Source of the DNA: Rallus limicola | Lineage: Eukaryota; Chordata; Aves; Gruiformes; Rallidae | Assembly: GCA_022605955.1 (NCBI GenBank) | Contig: JAKCOZ010000007.1 | Span: 35,628,991 to 35,692,990 of the forward strand | Reading direction: 5' to 3' | DNA: 64,000 bases | Shown: positions 1-10,420 of the stretch, one piece after another | How positions within the stretch are numbered: the stretch's first letter is position 1 | Layout of the letters: every line of letters begins with the position of its first letter | Notes under the pieces: generated by a model | What the model saw: the letters and a program-made list of their open reading frames with translations, nothing else | The model's database searches: none | Told to the model about the DNA's origin: nothing | Program-made: the position numbers and the translations under genes

Positions 1-59
1 TTAAGAAAACTGTTTCTCAAAGGCTAATTCTAACTAACTTCTTCCTTTTCCTTCTGTAG

Positions 60-202
60 TTTTGGAAAGCTGGCTTGATTTCACTGGAGAACTGGAACCA
101 CCCGATCCTCTGGCAAGATTGCCTCAGCTCAAGCGACGTATCAAACAGCTTTTAATTGACATGGGGAAAGTACAGCAAATAGCAACGCTTTGCTCTGTAT
201 GA
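60..202 (+). CDS. PHF20L1: PHF20L1, terminal coding exon (C-terminal 46 residues)
   Basis: This is the last coding exon of PHD finger protein 20-like 1, a nuclear chromatin reader whose Tudor and PHD modules lie upstream of this window. A polypyrimidine tract and acceptor (ttctgtag, ending at 59) precede it. Two bases of a split codon are followed by an open frame that starts [14 protein letters not shown] and ends [13 protein letters not shown], with TGA at 200-202. The ending matches the conserved C-terminus of vertebrate PHF20L1 as I know it. PHF20L1 lies directly upstream of thyroglobulin in other vertebrates, and the same order is seen here. Only this exon is in the window, so nothing can be said about the protein's main domains. 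The call rests on recognising the tail and on synteny. Confidence 0.9.
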
Positions 203-1267
203 CAAAAGGAAGAATAAAGAGATAAAAATAGGTTCTTCACAGTGAATTTTCTTGCTAGCCACACAAGACTGACAGGAAGATAGCAAAAAGCTGAGCGTTT
301 ATCTGGTTCTTTGCTGATTACATAAATAGGCTGAAGCTTTAGAGAGAAGAGAAGAAATCTGGAGTAAGGAAGGAATATGTTATATTGGAAGTCTAAATAC
401 TCAATGTCCAGGCTTCAAAATGCACTACATTACATGCTGATTAATGTTGGTATGACTTTAGCATGATAAACATGAATATCCCAGCACATAAGAAAGTTGA
501 ACAAAGAAAGAGCAATGCTACTATTTTGAAACCTTTGGCAAAAGCTTCTCAATTAGGAAATTCACTGGCTAAAAATTCTCGGGACCTGCTTTTTTAAGGA
601 ATTCCTCTTGCTAGTGAAAGATAGACATGGAGAGATCTGTATCCTCTCTACAAGGAAAGTTTTAGATTATTTCCTTCTCTCATGAATGTTCAGAAAAATG
701 AACATACTAGCTTTGATTTTTTTGAAAGAAATTACTTATGGTCTCCGTTTTAAAGTATTTTTTTAAATAGAAATCCTTATTACAGCACCCTTAGGCCCCT
801 TTAAAACATATGTGGCAAATAGTGGTCAGATGTGCCAAATATTTTAAAACCACTGGGATGAGAGTTTGATTATGACACTTATGAGGGTTTTTTTCCAAAG
901 TCCTACTCGGTGCCAGCGGTCCATCCAAAATTGTATCTAGTTTATATTTTTTTATGTTCTATTGCAGTATTCAGGATTCGAGGTACAATTTTTTGTCCTG
1001 GGTAGCTCTGTTCTGGTGTTGGCCCTCTGAAAATTTACCATCCTCAGCTGGGATGAGGAATGACAGGAGCAGCACAACTGTCGGTGGCTGTGAATATACT
1101 AAACCACTAGAAGAAATATCAAGCATCCAAGGTGTTTTTATAAAACCTTTCAGCTTCAGTGAATGAAATGTCATGAAACCAAAGGCAACCTACGTGCTCT
1201 GATAGCTCTTGCTGGATTTTGAGCCCAGGACTTTCCCTGTGCTTACAAGTTGCCGCTGTACCCAGTG

Positions 1268-1355
1268 CTACATACATATTTGTATGTGTATGTATATGTG
1301 TATAGACACACATGTACATATATACATACTGTATACATTTATATCTACACATGTC
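1268..1355. repeat. TA/CA-rich alternating purine-pyrimidine tract
   Basis: A low-complexity stretch built from tacata, tatgtg and cacacatg words, imperfect and without a single fixed unit. It lies inside the probable PHF20L1 3' UTR. The alternating purine-pyrimidine pattern could form hairpins in RNA. Confidence 0.6.
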
Positions 1356-1943
1356 TAGTTTTATTACGATAGACTATAAGAACTGGTGGTTAACATGAAA
1401 TGTTACCTTTTAACAAGCAGTTTCTAAAATTGAAAATAATGTATGTACAGGTTTTGAAATTTGTAAAATATGACTGTTAAAAGGAGGCTATTTAACTGAT
1501 GACATTAAGATACTTGAACATTTTATGCCTCGCGTCTGTTTATCAGTTCTAGTTATCTGTATAAATGCATTTTAGAACCGATAGACAGGAAACTTGAATT
1601 TACCTTTTGATAAGAGTACAAGCCACTGTACATTCAAAAAATTTATTTAAATTTGCAAACACACTGTTCTATATGTAAGGTACTGTATGTAAAACTGTTT
1701 ATTAAAACTATTCTGCATACTCTACATTTTTCACTTTTCTTCCTGATCTACGCATAAAAAAGAAGTGATTGTTATAATGTACAGACTGTCAAAAAAAAAT
1801 CCTTGAATGCCTTTAGAGGATGCATAAAATTGAGAAATGTGCCAAAGATGGATTATCTGGGAAAGACTTTGCAAGCAGTGCATTGAACTTTCATTATATA
1901 ACCGTTACTGAGAAAGCAAGCAGCATGGCTGGTTCATAGCTCA

Positions 1944-1949
1944 AATAAA
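1944..1949 (+). promoter_or_regulatory. candidate poly(A) signal, PHF20L1 proximal
   Basis: A canonical AATAAA in an A-rich context, about 1.7 kb after the PHF20L1 stop. It could define a short 3' UTR form. A second AATAAA at 2199-2204 is an alternative. Sequence alone cannot tell which is used. Confidence 0.35.
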
Positions 1950-4900
1950 CCCACCCTGACGTTTCCCGTCTGTCTATCATGTCTGAAGTGAGTTATCACT
2001 CCTGATGTACAAACCAAAATGTAAACCCCTGTTACAGAGTGGTTGCTATTTTAAAAGTCTTGCCACATCAAACTTGTAGGAGACGTTACAGAGCTCTATG
2101 GTAACGTGGAAGTTAATGACGGAATCGGGAGCGGCAACTTCTGCGAGCAGAAAGAACGTGAGAGCTGAGGAGCTGTTGACGTTTTTATAGCAACTGTTAA
2201 TAAATACTCTATGTTATATAGTTGGATGCTTAAATAACCGCTTCAGAAGATAGGAATAGTGGAGTGACCTACTTGCTTTTGGATATGTGAGACTTTTTCT
2301 CTATATTATTCACTTGCTGCATATCCTTGAACGCAGTAGTGTGTGTACTGTATGAGAGAAGTGTAAATCCAGGGGAATTACTTTGAAGCAAAGTGGAGTG
2401 TATTTACGTGATTTATACAGCATACACTGTGGCGATATTATGCAATGTGTGTGCATGCGTGTGATGTAATATAACTGTACATGTTAACTGAAGGTCAACC
2501 CAGAGATTCCGGGTGAGAGGACAGAGGTTTCTTTCTTGGTGCAGAGATGGAAGAATGGTATCTTGAAAAGGAAATTGTAAGGGCAAAGTTCACGTTGCTT
2601 TTTGCAGCTTTACCTTGTCTTCTGTTTGTATCAGTAATGGTCTCTAAATTTACATGAGTGTGTAACTATCCCTCGGGATCCTGCCTTATTCAGGATGGGA
2701 CTGTGCTTACAAAAACAAATAATCTCTTCAGTATTTTTTTATCTTCATTTCTTGTGTAGTTCATGTAGTATAAAAACTCCTGCAAGCATTCATATCTTCT
2801 AGGAATACAGCCGGTGTCCTAATGGGTAGCGCTATGATACATCGTGTATTGCTTGAATGCTTCACAGACTTGTCTTGAGTTTGTTTTCTCAAATTGTGAT
2901 GTTAGTCTGTAACCTTGGAATATTAGTTTTGGCCCCAGTTTCTCAAGTATTCAAAGGTTTGGGATGCTTTTAAGGGTTTTTTTGGGTTGTGCTTGTTTTT
3001 TTCCAAATACTTACAAGTCAAGTGCCATAAAATGCGAAGTCTTTTGCACAGAATGTAACCTACAGTTGATTGCTTTGCTTGTGTGCCAGTCAAACCTGAT
3101 GTGATCTGGCTCATACCAGTATTTCTTCTAGTTAGCCTTACTGAGAGAATCTTTTTCCTGTAGGCACTGTTTTCCATCTGTCTTCCTGCTGCCTCTGTAC
3201 ATAAGCCAGGGATCTATGTGCAGTCTTTATTTGTGGTATCGTTTATCGGGGCATGATTTGCAGTCATGCTGTGTGCTGGAGGCAAACTCTCTCTGAGGAA
3301 GGAGGAGTGTGGGGCAATGTAAGGAATCTTTTTAATGCTTATGCAAAGAAAGATGCAATTTTGAGATTTGCAGCCTTCTTTTAACTTAAGTTCTCCATTG
3401 GAATGAACAGAAGGGAAATGCCATTGTGCAGGAGCCTCTTGTGATTTCACAGAGCTGAGTAATGGTGCTTGTGGACCCTTTAAATGCCCAGCTTTTTGTC
3501 TGAGGGTTGGATTATTTTTTTTCATGGAGGTCTCAGGGTGATTTATTTCGAAGCCTTCTCCTTCCTGTGATCATACCATAGGCTTCTAGATCAGGAATTG
3601 TGCGTTTTCAGTTGCAGTGGTGGCAGTAGGATGTTAGTATTGCAGTTACTACTGAATCATAGTCTTAGTGACTTGCTCAGATGCTGGGGCTGCCTGTGTT
3701 TCAGTTTAAAAAGGGGGTTGCTTCAAGTCATGTGGCAGGGAATGGGTTGGAAGATGCTTCATGCTAACCCTTTTTTTTTTTGATAGCTGTGGGTACAGTA
3801 GTGCTTCACTACTGGGTATTTTGGATATCCTGGCCTTAGGCCCATAGACCTTTGTAAGTTACTCCGTAGCTGAAGAGTGGTGGAAGCCAGTTGTCCTCTT
3901 TAAAATTAGTTAAAGATAATGAGTTGCAGTTTTTCTGATAGATTTCATGTATTTGCTGGGTGGCAAAGGCTTGAAACTGGTCTTCCATGGGTGCAGGCCT
4001 CTTCTATGGCTGGCATCCACCTGTCTCTCAATTTTGTCTCTAAGATTTGACATGTGCTCCTTAACTGTTTGTTCTGCAGCTGGCATCTGTTTCTCCTTTT
4101 GCGCTTTGACTTTTCTCTACTTCTGTGATGCCTGGAGGGTTTCACCCCTCCATTGTTCTGAAGCAGTTGTAGGGCAAGGCCTCCTCTGCTTTTCGGTCCT
4201 AATCCTCCAGTGTTTCCTATGACCTGCGTACAGTTGGATTGTGCATACCATGATCGGAATCTTGAGGTGATTTTCTACCTTCCTTTAGTCAGCTGCTTCT
4301 GGGCCTGTGCAACCGGTGATCTCCTACTCCCATCTGGCTTTTAATTTCACTAGGCTTATGTGGACATTACGGCAGAACCCCCCTGGCACTTCTCACTGGA
4401 CTAAAAAGTGGGATGTAAAGGACTAGTTCAAACATTGCTGAAAAATTATAAAAGCATTTTGATGCTGGCAAACTGAAATGTTTTTGTGTTGCACTTGAAG
4501 GGAAACGGCAAATTTCTTTGGTCCTTGAAACTATAAAAGACACAAACCAAATCCAGAACTGAACTGGAGCTTGATGTAGGAATTGACAACAAAACTAGGG
4601 GTGGGAAGCATTCTGCGAACAGATGTTCAACCAGAAGCATGTGGTCAGGCCACCTTGACTACCTGTCCCTGTTAGTCATACAGAGGTGCAGACGTGTAAA
4701 GGGGGCGTGTGCGGTAATGACATGCACTTGTGAACGGGGCCATCTTTGGGCTGTGTCAGTTCAGAGTATTGGAACTGTGGGTTTTCTCTCTGCTGCTTAG
4801 AAACGTTGATGTACATGCACCTTAATTTTGGAGGGCTTATTAAGGTCAGAGGCTTAATCACTTTTTAAATGCCTGTTGCTACCCTCACTTTTTATTAGCT

Positions 4901-5540
4901 GATGCTTTTTCTCCCCTCCGCCCCCGTTCCCCTGTTGTACTGAATCCCATATTGCTTAGTCATAAGTTACAGAGCGTGTTTAATATACTTCAGTCATGGT
5001 TTTTGTTACACCATGTTAAGTCCTGGGCACTGGGTATGGGGGTCTGTAGCAATAAGTATCATACACTATGTGTATATCTGTTTATATATGGAAAACAAGT
5101 ATGGAGCATGTAACGATGGTGAAAATACACTGTGCGAAGAGCAGATGGTGCGTTTGGCAGCCGTTCTGCGTCAGCCTGGACAGCTCGAATGAAATGCTGG
5201 GAGACTGCATGGAGAAAATGAACTAGCGTGAAACATCATTGGGGAGTGAATTTCCCTTTCCATGCACCCAGGCCTGGTGCGTAAACAGTGGATGAGCCAG
5301 CCTTATGCTACAGAGTGAATAACTAAAGCTAGTTCAACTGCTGTCTGCTTCCAAGAGCAGCTTTCCTTCCTTTAAAACCTCCGTTCAGCTGCAGCCTGTG
5401 CGTCAGTGTATTGTCACTATACCCTCCGGGAGAAGCAGCAGTGCACTATTAAATCTTCTATGAAAGAAGTGAAATCCTTCCTTCTGTGACTTGTTTGGGT
5501 TTTTTTTATAATAGCAATAATGTTGACTGCATTCTAATAC

Positions 5541-5546
5541 AATAAA
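5541..5546 (+). promoter_or_regulatory. candidate poly(A) signal, PHF20L1 distal
   Basis: A canonical AATAAA in the context aatacaataaagtgtcgag, followed within about 40 bases by a T/G-rich downstream element (gttttggtgagtcagttggg). This is the best formed poly(A) site before the first CR1 element, so I take it as the likely distal end of the PHF20L1 transcript. Confidence 0.5.
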
Positions 5547-5740
5547 GTGTCGAGATTGTTACGTGCCTGGGCTCCCGTTCAGTGGACTTTTGTTTTGGTG
5601 AGTCAGTTGGGTGTCTGTACACGCTTTAAAGCATCGGGGGATCTTCGGTTTCATTTGCAGCCTGTAGTCAGCAAGCTTTGCGCAGTCATTGGTGCTCAGT
5701 TATTTATATAAGGTGTGAAGCCTAAAGGAAGGACAGGGAA

Positions 5741-6196
5741 CTCCTTGAAAGAGTCCAGTGCAGGGCCACCAAGATGATGGAGTGGAACACCTTCCTTATG
5801 AGGAGAGACTGAGGGAGCTGGGCCTTTTTAGCTTGGAGGAGACTCAGTGGTGACCTCAACAACATCTATAAATATGTAAAGGGCAAGTGTCAGGAGGATT
5901 GAGCCAGGCTCTTCTCAATGATGGCCAGCAATAGGACAAGGAGCAGTGGGTGCAAGCTGGAGCATAGGAAGTTCCATGTGAATGTAAGGAGAAACTTTTT
6001 CACTGTGAGGGTGACAGAGCACTGGGACAGACTGCCCAGAGAGGTTGTGGAGTCTCCTTCTCTGGAGACATTCAAAACCCACCTGGATGTGTTCCTGTGT
6101 GATTTAGTCTAGGTGATGCTGCTCTGGCAAGGGGGTTGGACTAGATGATCTTTTGAGGTCCCTTCCAACCCCAAACATTCTGAGATTCTATGAATC
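5741..6196 (+). mobile_element. CR1 LINE, 5'-truncated 3' end
   Basis: About 455 bp of the CR1 3' region in sense orientation. It includes the degraded end of the ORF2 (reverse transcriptase) frame, recognisable as an RNRTRSSG / NVRRNFF / [17 protein letters not shown] pattern. The usual tail follows: ggactagatgatctttt, ccttccaacccc, attctatgaatc. The 5' truncation is normal for CR1. The copy is degraded and not mobile. Confidence 0.9.
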
Positions 6197-6677
6197 TTCA
6201 GTTGTATTTTAGCCTGCAGGCAAACTATGGAATCGCTAAATTCTTTACAGCACTGAATTACTGTGGGGCATAATAATTAGAAGACTTCTCTGTTCCTGAA
6301 CTCCTTTGGTGTTTATCAGTTTCAGAGTTTGAGTTTTACAATGCACTCGGTTCTGAAAGATGGCATCTTTCAACAGCATGTTCACAGTGATGGCATCTCC
6401 TCTTGTGAGAAGACTTCTGCCTTCACAGACTGCTCTGGTTTTGTGCCCTTGCACAATGTCAGTACAAAATAACTTCAGTTTCCCTTTAGTCACTTCTTAC
6501 ATATTAGTGTTGCCTACAAACTGTTGTTCAGGACACTGTTGTGCCAGGAAAGAAATAAATGATGTTAAGGAAGTTTCTGTCCTAGGTGCCCTGTGTATGA
6601 GGGCACAACTGAGAAGCAGCAGGTGAATGGAATCAGATTTAAGTGAGTTACACAGAGAAATTTCTTTAATTCTGAAA

Positions 6678-6876
6678 GTTCTTTACTGAGAGGGTGGTCG
6701 GGCACTGGCACAGGCTCCCCAGGGAAGTGGTCACAGCACTAAGCTTGACTGAGTTCAAGAAGCATCTGGACGATGCACTCAGTCCCATGCTCTGACTTGG
6801 CTGGTCCTGTGTGGAGCCAGGAGTTGGACTCAACAATCCTTTTGGGTCCCTTGCAACTCTGGATATTCTATGATTG
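6678..6876 (+). mobile_element. CR1 LINE fragment
   Basis: A diverged sense-strand CR1 3' fragment. It shows ggcactggcacaggctcccc, a ttggactcaacaatcc block and a gatattctatgatt tail. It is more diverged than the 5741 copy. Confidence 0.85.
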
Positions 6877-8995
6877 AGTTGATTCAGTGCCCAAACCTAT
6901 CTGCTGGTTGCAGAACTGCTTTCTGCTTGGGGCTTCAGTGTGACCTGTATCCCAGATATTGTGAGAACTAAATATTTTTCTACCTTGCATCAATGTGGTA
7001 CTATTAGATAAAGGCAAACTGTGTTATCTGTGATGGGTATGTAACAAGTCCTCTGCCAGCTTTTCTCAACTAGCCAATTTTAGTACAGAACTTCCCCAAA
7101 CTTCCCCATCGTTCTTTCAATGTGAAGAACATGTCACGCATGAAGCAACTGAAACTTGTATTATCTAGCCAGGCAATGCTTTTTTTTTTTTCCTCCTTTT
7201 AATTTTGCATCCTGTGAGGACTTCATAAAATTCAGTCAGAGATGGTGGAGATGATGAGCACTTCACAAGGTCTTGTTGTTGCTATGTGTGCCAAAATGGA
7301 GTGAAAAAGATGGAGACAAATGTCTCTTGCTTGGGAAGGAATGTACCAAATGTAGAACTTGGTTCTCCTCTATCTGCAAGTGTAGCAAGTTGCTAAGAAA
7401 CACTGCAAGTCTATAGTTCTATGTAGTTTTCTTAAAAGGTTGGAGAGGATTGTGCAATATTGCTCATCATTTTAACTCAGAAAAGTAGTTTATTATTTAA
7501 AAATCAATGAACTAATTGAACTAATTGATACGGACGTCATTTCACAATGTTTTCAGTCCTTAAATTTTTTGCTTCCAATCTGCTGCCTCATTCAGAAGGC
7601 TCCCTGAAGTTCATTTCTTAAACTAAGGTTGGCTTCTCACTCAGGCCTAAGTCTTACTTGGGTGAGAGTATCTTTTGTGTGGGTGTAGATGTTTCTGTAT
7701 TTGCATACAGGCATCATTTACCCTTGGGATTTTTGATATGTACAAATTGCAATTGCACAAACTATCTTTTGTGCTAAGACAGTGTATGTAAAACTGGAAC
7801 AATGAATAAACAGTCTGCTTCTCCTCAGAGGTCTGCGATTTCAATGCTTCATCACACTGACATTTTTCTTTCCCCCCAACAGTTTGAGTGGCTTTTCCTA
7901 CAGCAAATGAAACCCTCATTTCCAGCACCAGAGTAATGACTCTGAAGACATGTTACTTTTCAAGCCATATTGGCTACAGCGACCTTTTCCACTCACTCCT
8001 CGTCTCCCCTTCCTTGGTGAGCTAATTTAAGATTTTCCTTCATGTTTTCACAGGCGCTAAAAATAGAGGTCAATTCAATCGTCCCTTCACCAAAGGTTAT
8101 GCAGTGAGGCTTTTCTTTATTTGAATTTGACCAGCCATAGACAAGTACCTTTTATTTTCTCTGAAGAATGTGGATTGCGCATACTGCAATCCATGGGCTA
8201 TTGCATCCCGTGGAACTTGCGTGTACCAAGATACCCATCTCGGTTTGACGCACATCTAGAAGGGGTTTAAGTGAGGCCAGTTGACAAAATTCACTCTTCT
8301 TTTGCTTTGGTTTTTAAGAGACGCTCAAGACTTGGCTCTTCTTCCTGCTTCCATAGGTCAGAGATGGTTTTCTGAGTGCTCTTGAAGGAAATAAAAGTCA
8401 TCTTGGCAATCAACATCATGTAGCAGATTTGTGCTTCTTTCTGTTAGTAAAAGCCCTTCGATGCCTCCTCAGTGTTCTGCCTGAAAAAATGAAGGAGGAA
8501 AGTGAAAGGTTGCCCTAACAAGCTTGCTTCTCCCCCATTTGCCATGCAAGAAGCCTGAACAACCCTTTAAGAACTTCAGACAAGTGGACTACACCAATAT
8601 CACAGTCCCCACACCCTCATGCTCTGGATGTTTCTGTGGCCTGGAAACATCATCATGCCTGTAACCGCTGACCCTGATGCACAAGAAAGCCTGTGGTGCT
8701 GGGCTGGGCTGTCTCTGGCTGCTCTTCTGTAGCAGCCCCAGTGCACCGGGGTGAGTGGGAGATACATGTCACAGTCAGACTTCATAATTTAACACCCTAG
8801 CACTAATGCCATCTGTTCTTTGATTAGTCTCATTCCTTTGCTCTGCGTGTGTTTCCCTACAAGTGCTGCACTCATCCGGAAGTTAATTTTCTTTCTGTGT
8901 CTGCTTAATAAGAGCTGTTAAAGAATTTTTCTTTGTATCTTTTAAAGTTGCCTTTTTTTGGTCTGTGATCTTCATGTTTTCCCAGTTTGGCCTTT

Positions 8996-9150
8996 CACAG
9001 AATCACTATGTTGGAATAGACCTTTAAGATCATCGAGTCCAACCATTCCTGTCCTATGCTAAACCATATCCTTAAGTACCTCATCTACCCATCTTTTGAA
9101 CACATCTGGGCTGGTGACCCAACCACCTCTCTGGGTAGTCTGTTTCACTA
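8996..9150 (-). mobile_element. CR1 LINE fragment
   Basis: An antisense CR1 3' end. It begins with cacagaatcactatgttgg, continues through gatcatcgagtccaaccatt, and breaks off after the ctgggtagtctgtttcac block (the reverse complement of the CR1 aggctgcccag motif). Confidence 0.88.
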
Positions 9151-10200
9151 CTAGCTTTCCTCAAGTCAGGAGTAAATTGCTTGAATGTCAAATGCAAATA
9201 CAGTCCTACTGATTTTTAAAAGGCTAGCCATGGTACAGCAAGATTATACTGCTGTTTGAGACCACATTTACCATATATATCCCACTCTAGCACTGTAGTG
9301 ATCTGCAGCCTGGACAGTAGGATGCTTGAATCACTGTTAGCACAGTCTTGGTCTGTAGGAGGGTAGGAGTAGAGTTATTTCTAGACAGCCTAGTACCCAT
9401 GAGTCACAAACATGAGTGCTGCTGTCACTTTTCTCCTGAAATCAGCTGAAGTCCAGCCTCCAACATGTGCTTCTGTTCTTATTTAGCTAATTCTTCTGGC
9501 TCAGTTAGTCTAACAAGCTTTGCATAAGTGAGAGTGACTTCTCATAAATCCTGGTGCCAAGTAAAAGCTACCTGACAGTCATAAGAGTTGGACAAGTAAG
9601 AAATTATACTCTGCAGCCAAGGAAATAACATTTCTGATATGTTTTAGGTTGAGGATCTTGCACATGATTAGCACCATAAAGCTGAACTTGCTTGCACCTG
9701 GAGGATGAAGCCCAAGAAGCTGAACTGCTTCCAGTCAGATAGTTGTGAAAATGTGCACACTGCAAGTGGGAGTAAGTGCAAAAGGTCGAATGCAATTCAT
9801 TCTGACCCTCAATTCCCTTCACAGTTGGTGGACCTGTCTCCATTTTGTTTTTCATTTAATGAATATCCACATTATGAGTTGTGTTCACTCCTAGTGCTGC
9901 CATGCTTGTAGGCTGATCTCTTACCTGCCTCCCCATCAGGCTGGGCTCTCTAGAAACACAACAAAATTGTACTTCTGATGCAGGGCATGAGGTCTGGTTG
10001 CACCACGGTGCAGTTGAGAGCAGAAGCTCTTGGCCAGGGTCGTGTTGATATGCTAAATTTGCACATTGATTTACTAAGTCACCGCTGTGCCTGCTGTGGC
10101 TTGCTCTCCTCTCCAATGACTGGGCTTAGTAGTGCTCCCTGGAGCGGGGATGAGGAGAAACACGCGGGCAGTGCCAGGTGAATGGGCCTCTCTCAGAAGC

Positions 10201-10304
10201 ATCCTGTGCGTCACTCACCTAATTTTGTGGCCAGTCTACCAGCACATAAGTGAACCCACCCACGTGGCTGTTGCTATGAAAAGGCAGGTGAAGGAGACCT
10301 GGGG
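10201..10304 (+). promoter_or_regulatory. putative TG core promoter
   Basis: A TATA-like TATGAAAAG sits at 10275-10283. Start of transcription about 30 bases on, near 10305, would give a 5' UTR of about 50 nt before the ATG at 10354, similar to the short leader of mammalian TG. Around 10229-10254 is ggccagtctaccagcacata followed by agtgaac. It sits in the position of, and loosely resembles, the mammalian proximal site shared by NKX2-1 and PAX8 (core CCAGTCAAGTGTTC in rat, from memory). A cactcacc word at 10212 is also NKX2-1-like. This is inference from position and weak similarity. Confidence 0.35.
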
Positions 10305-10353
10305 TGGCAGGGCTGCCTCGCTGACAAACGGGATGGAGCTCTCCCATCGCAGG

Positions 10354-10420
10354 ATGGGGTCCATCCCATTTTGCTCCCTTCTCTGCTGCTTTATTAGCAT
10401 AGTTACAGCCAACATATTTG
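10354..10420 (+). CDS. TG: TG exon 1 (signal peptide)
   Basis: It encodes [19 protein letters not shown], a hydrophobic signal peptide, then NIF and one base of the next codon. The donor is gtaagt and the phase is 1. Cleavage after Ala19 would leave mature NIFEYQ, the exact start of mammalian TG. I chose this ATG because its 19-residue signal equals the mammalian length and its context (agg ATG G) is strong. An in-frame ATG at 10333 would add MELSHRR and cannot be excluded. The upstream end of the 5' UTR is unknown. Confidence 0.9.

Larger units (their letters stand above)
203..5565 (+). other. PHF20L1: PHF20L1 3' UTR (probable extent)
   Basis: The sequence after the PHF20L1 stop has no convincing coding exon and no recognisable transposon for more than 5 kb. 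It holds several canonical AATAAA signals (near 1944, 2199 and 5541). Absence of CR1 here, against a high density elsewhere, fits a selected 3' UTR. The AATAAA at 5541 is followed by a T/G-rich stretch and is the best candidate for the distal end. Earlier signals could give shorter mRNAs. The ORFs found in this stretch are short and resemble no family I know. The end point is an inference. Confidence 0.55.
5566..10304. other. PHF20L1-TG intergenic region
   Basis: About 4.8 kb between the distal poly(A) candidate and the TG promoter. It holds three CR1 pieces (5741-6196, 6678-6876 and 8996-9150). Between about 6880 and 8990, and between 9150 and 10200, I see no recognisable gene or repeat. All ORFs here are short and resemble nothing I know. 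Distal thyroid control elements could lie here, but none can be identified by eye. Confidence 0.5.

Noticed and set aside
5741..6196. 64-codon ORF in this interval as a gene
   Set aside because: Its product is the CR1 reverse transcriptase tail pattern and the segment ends with a CR1 tail.
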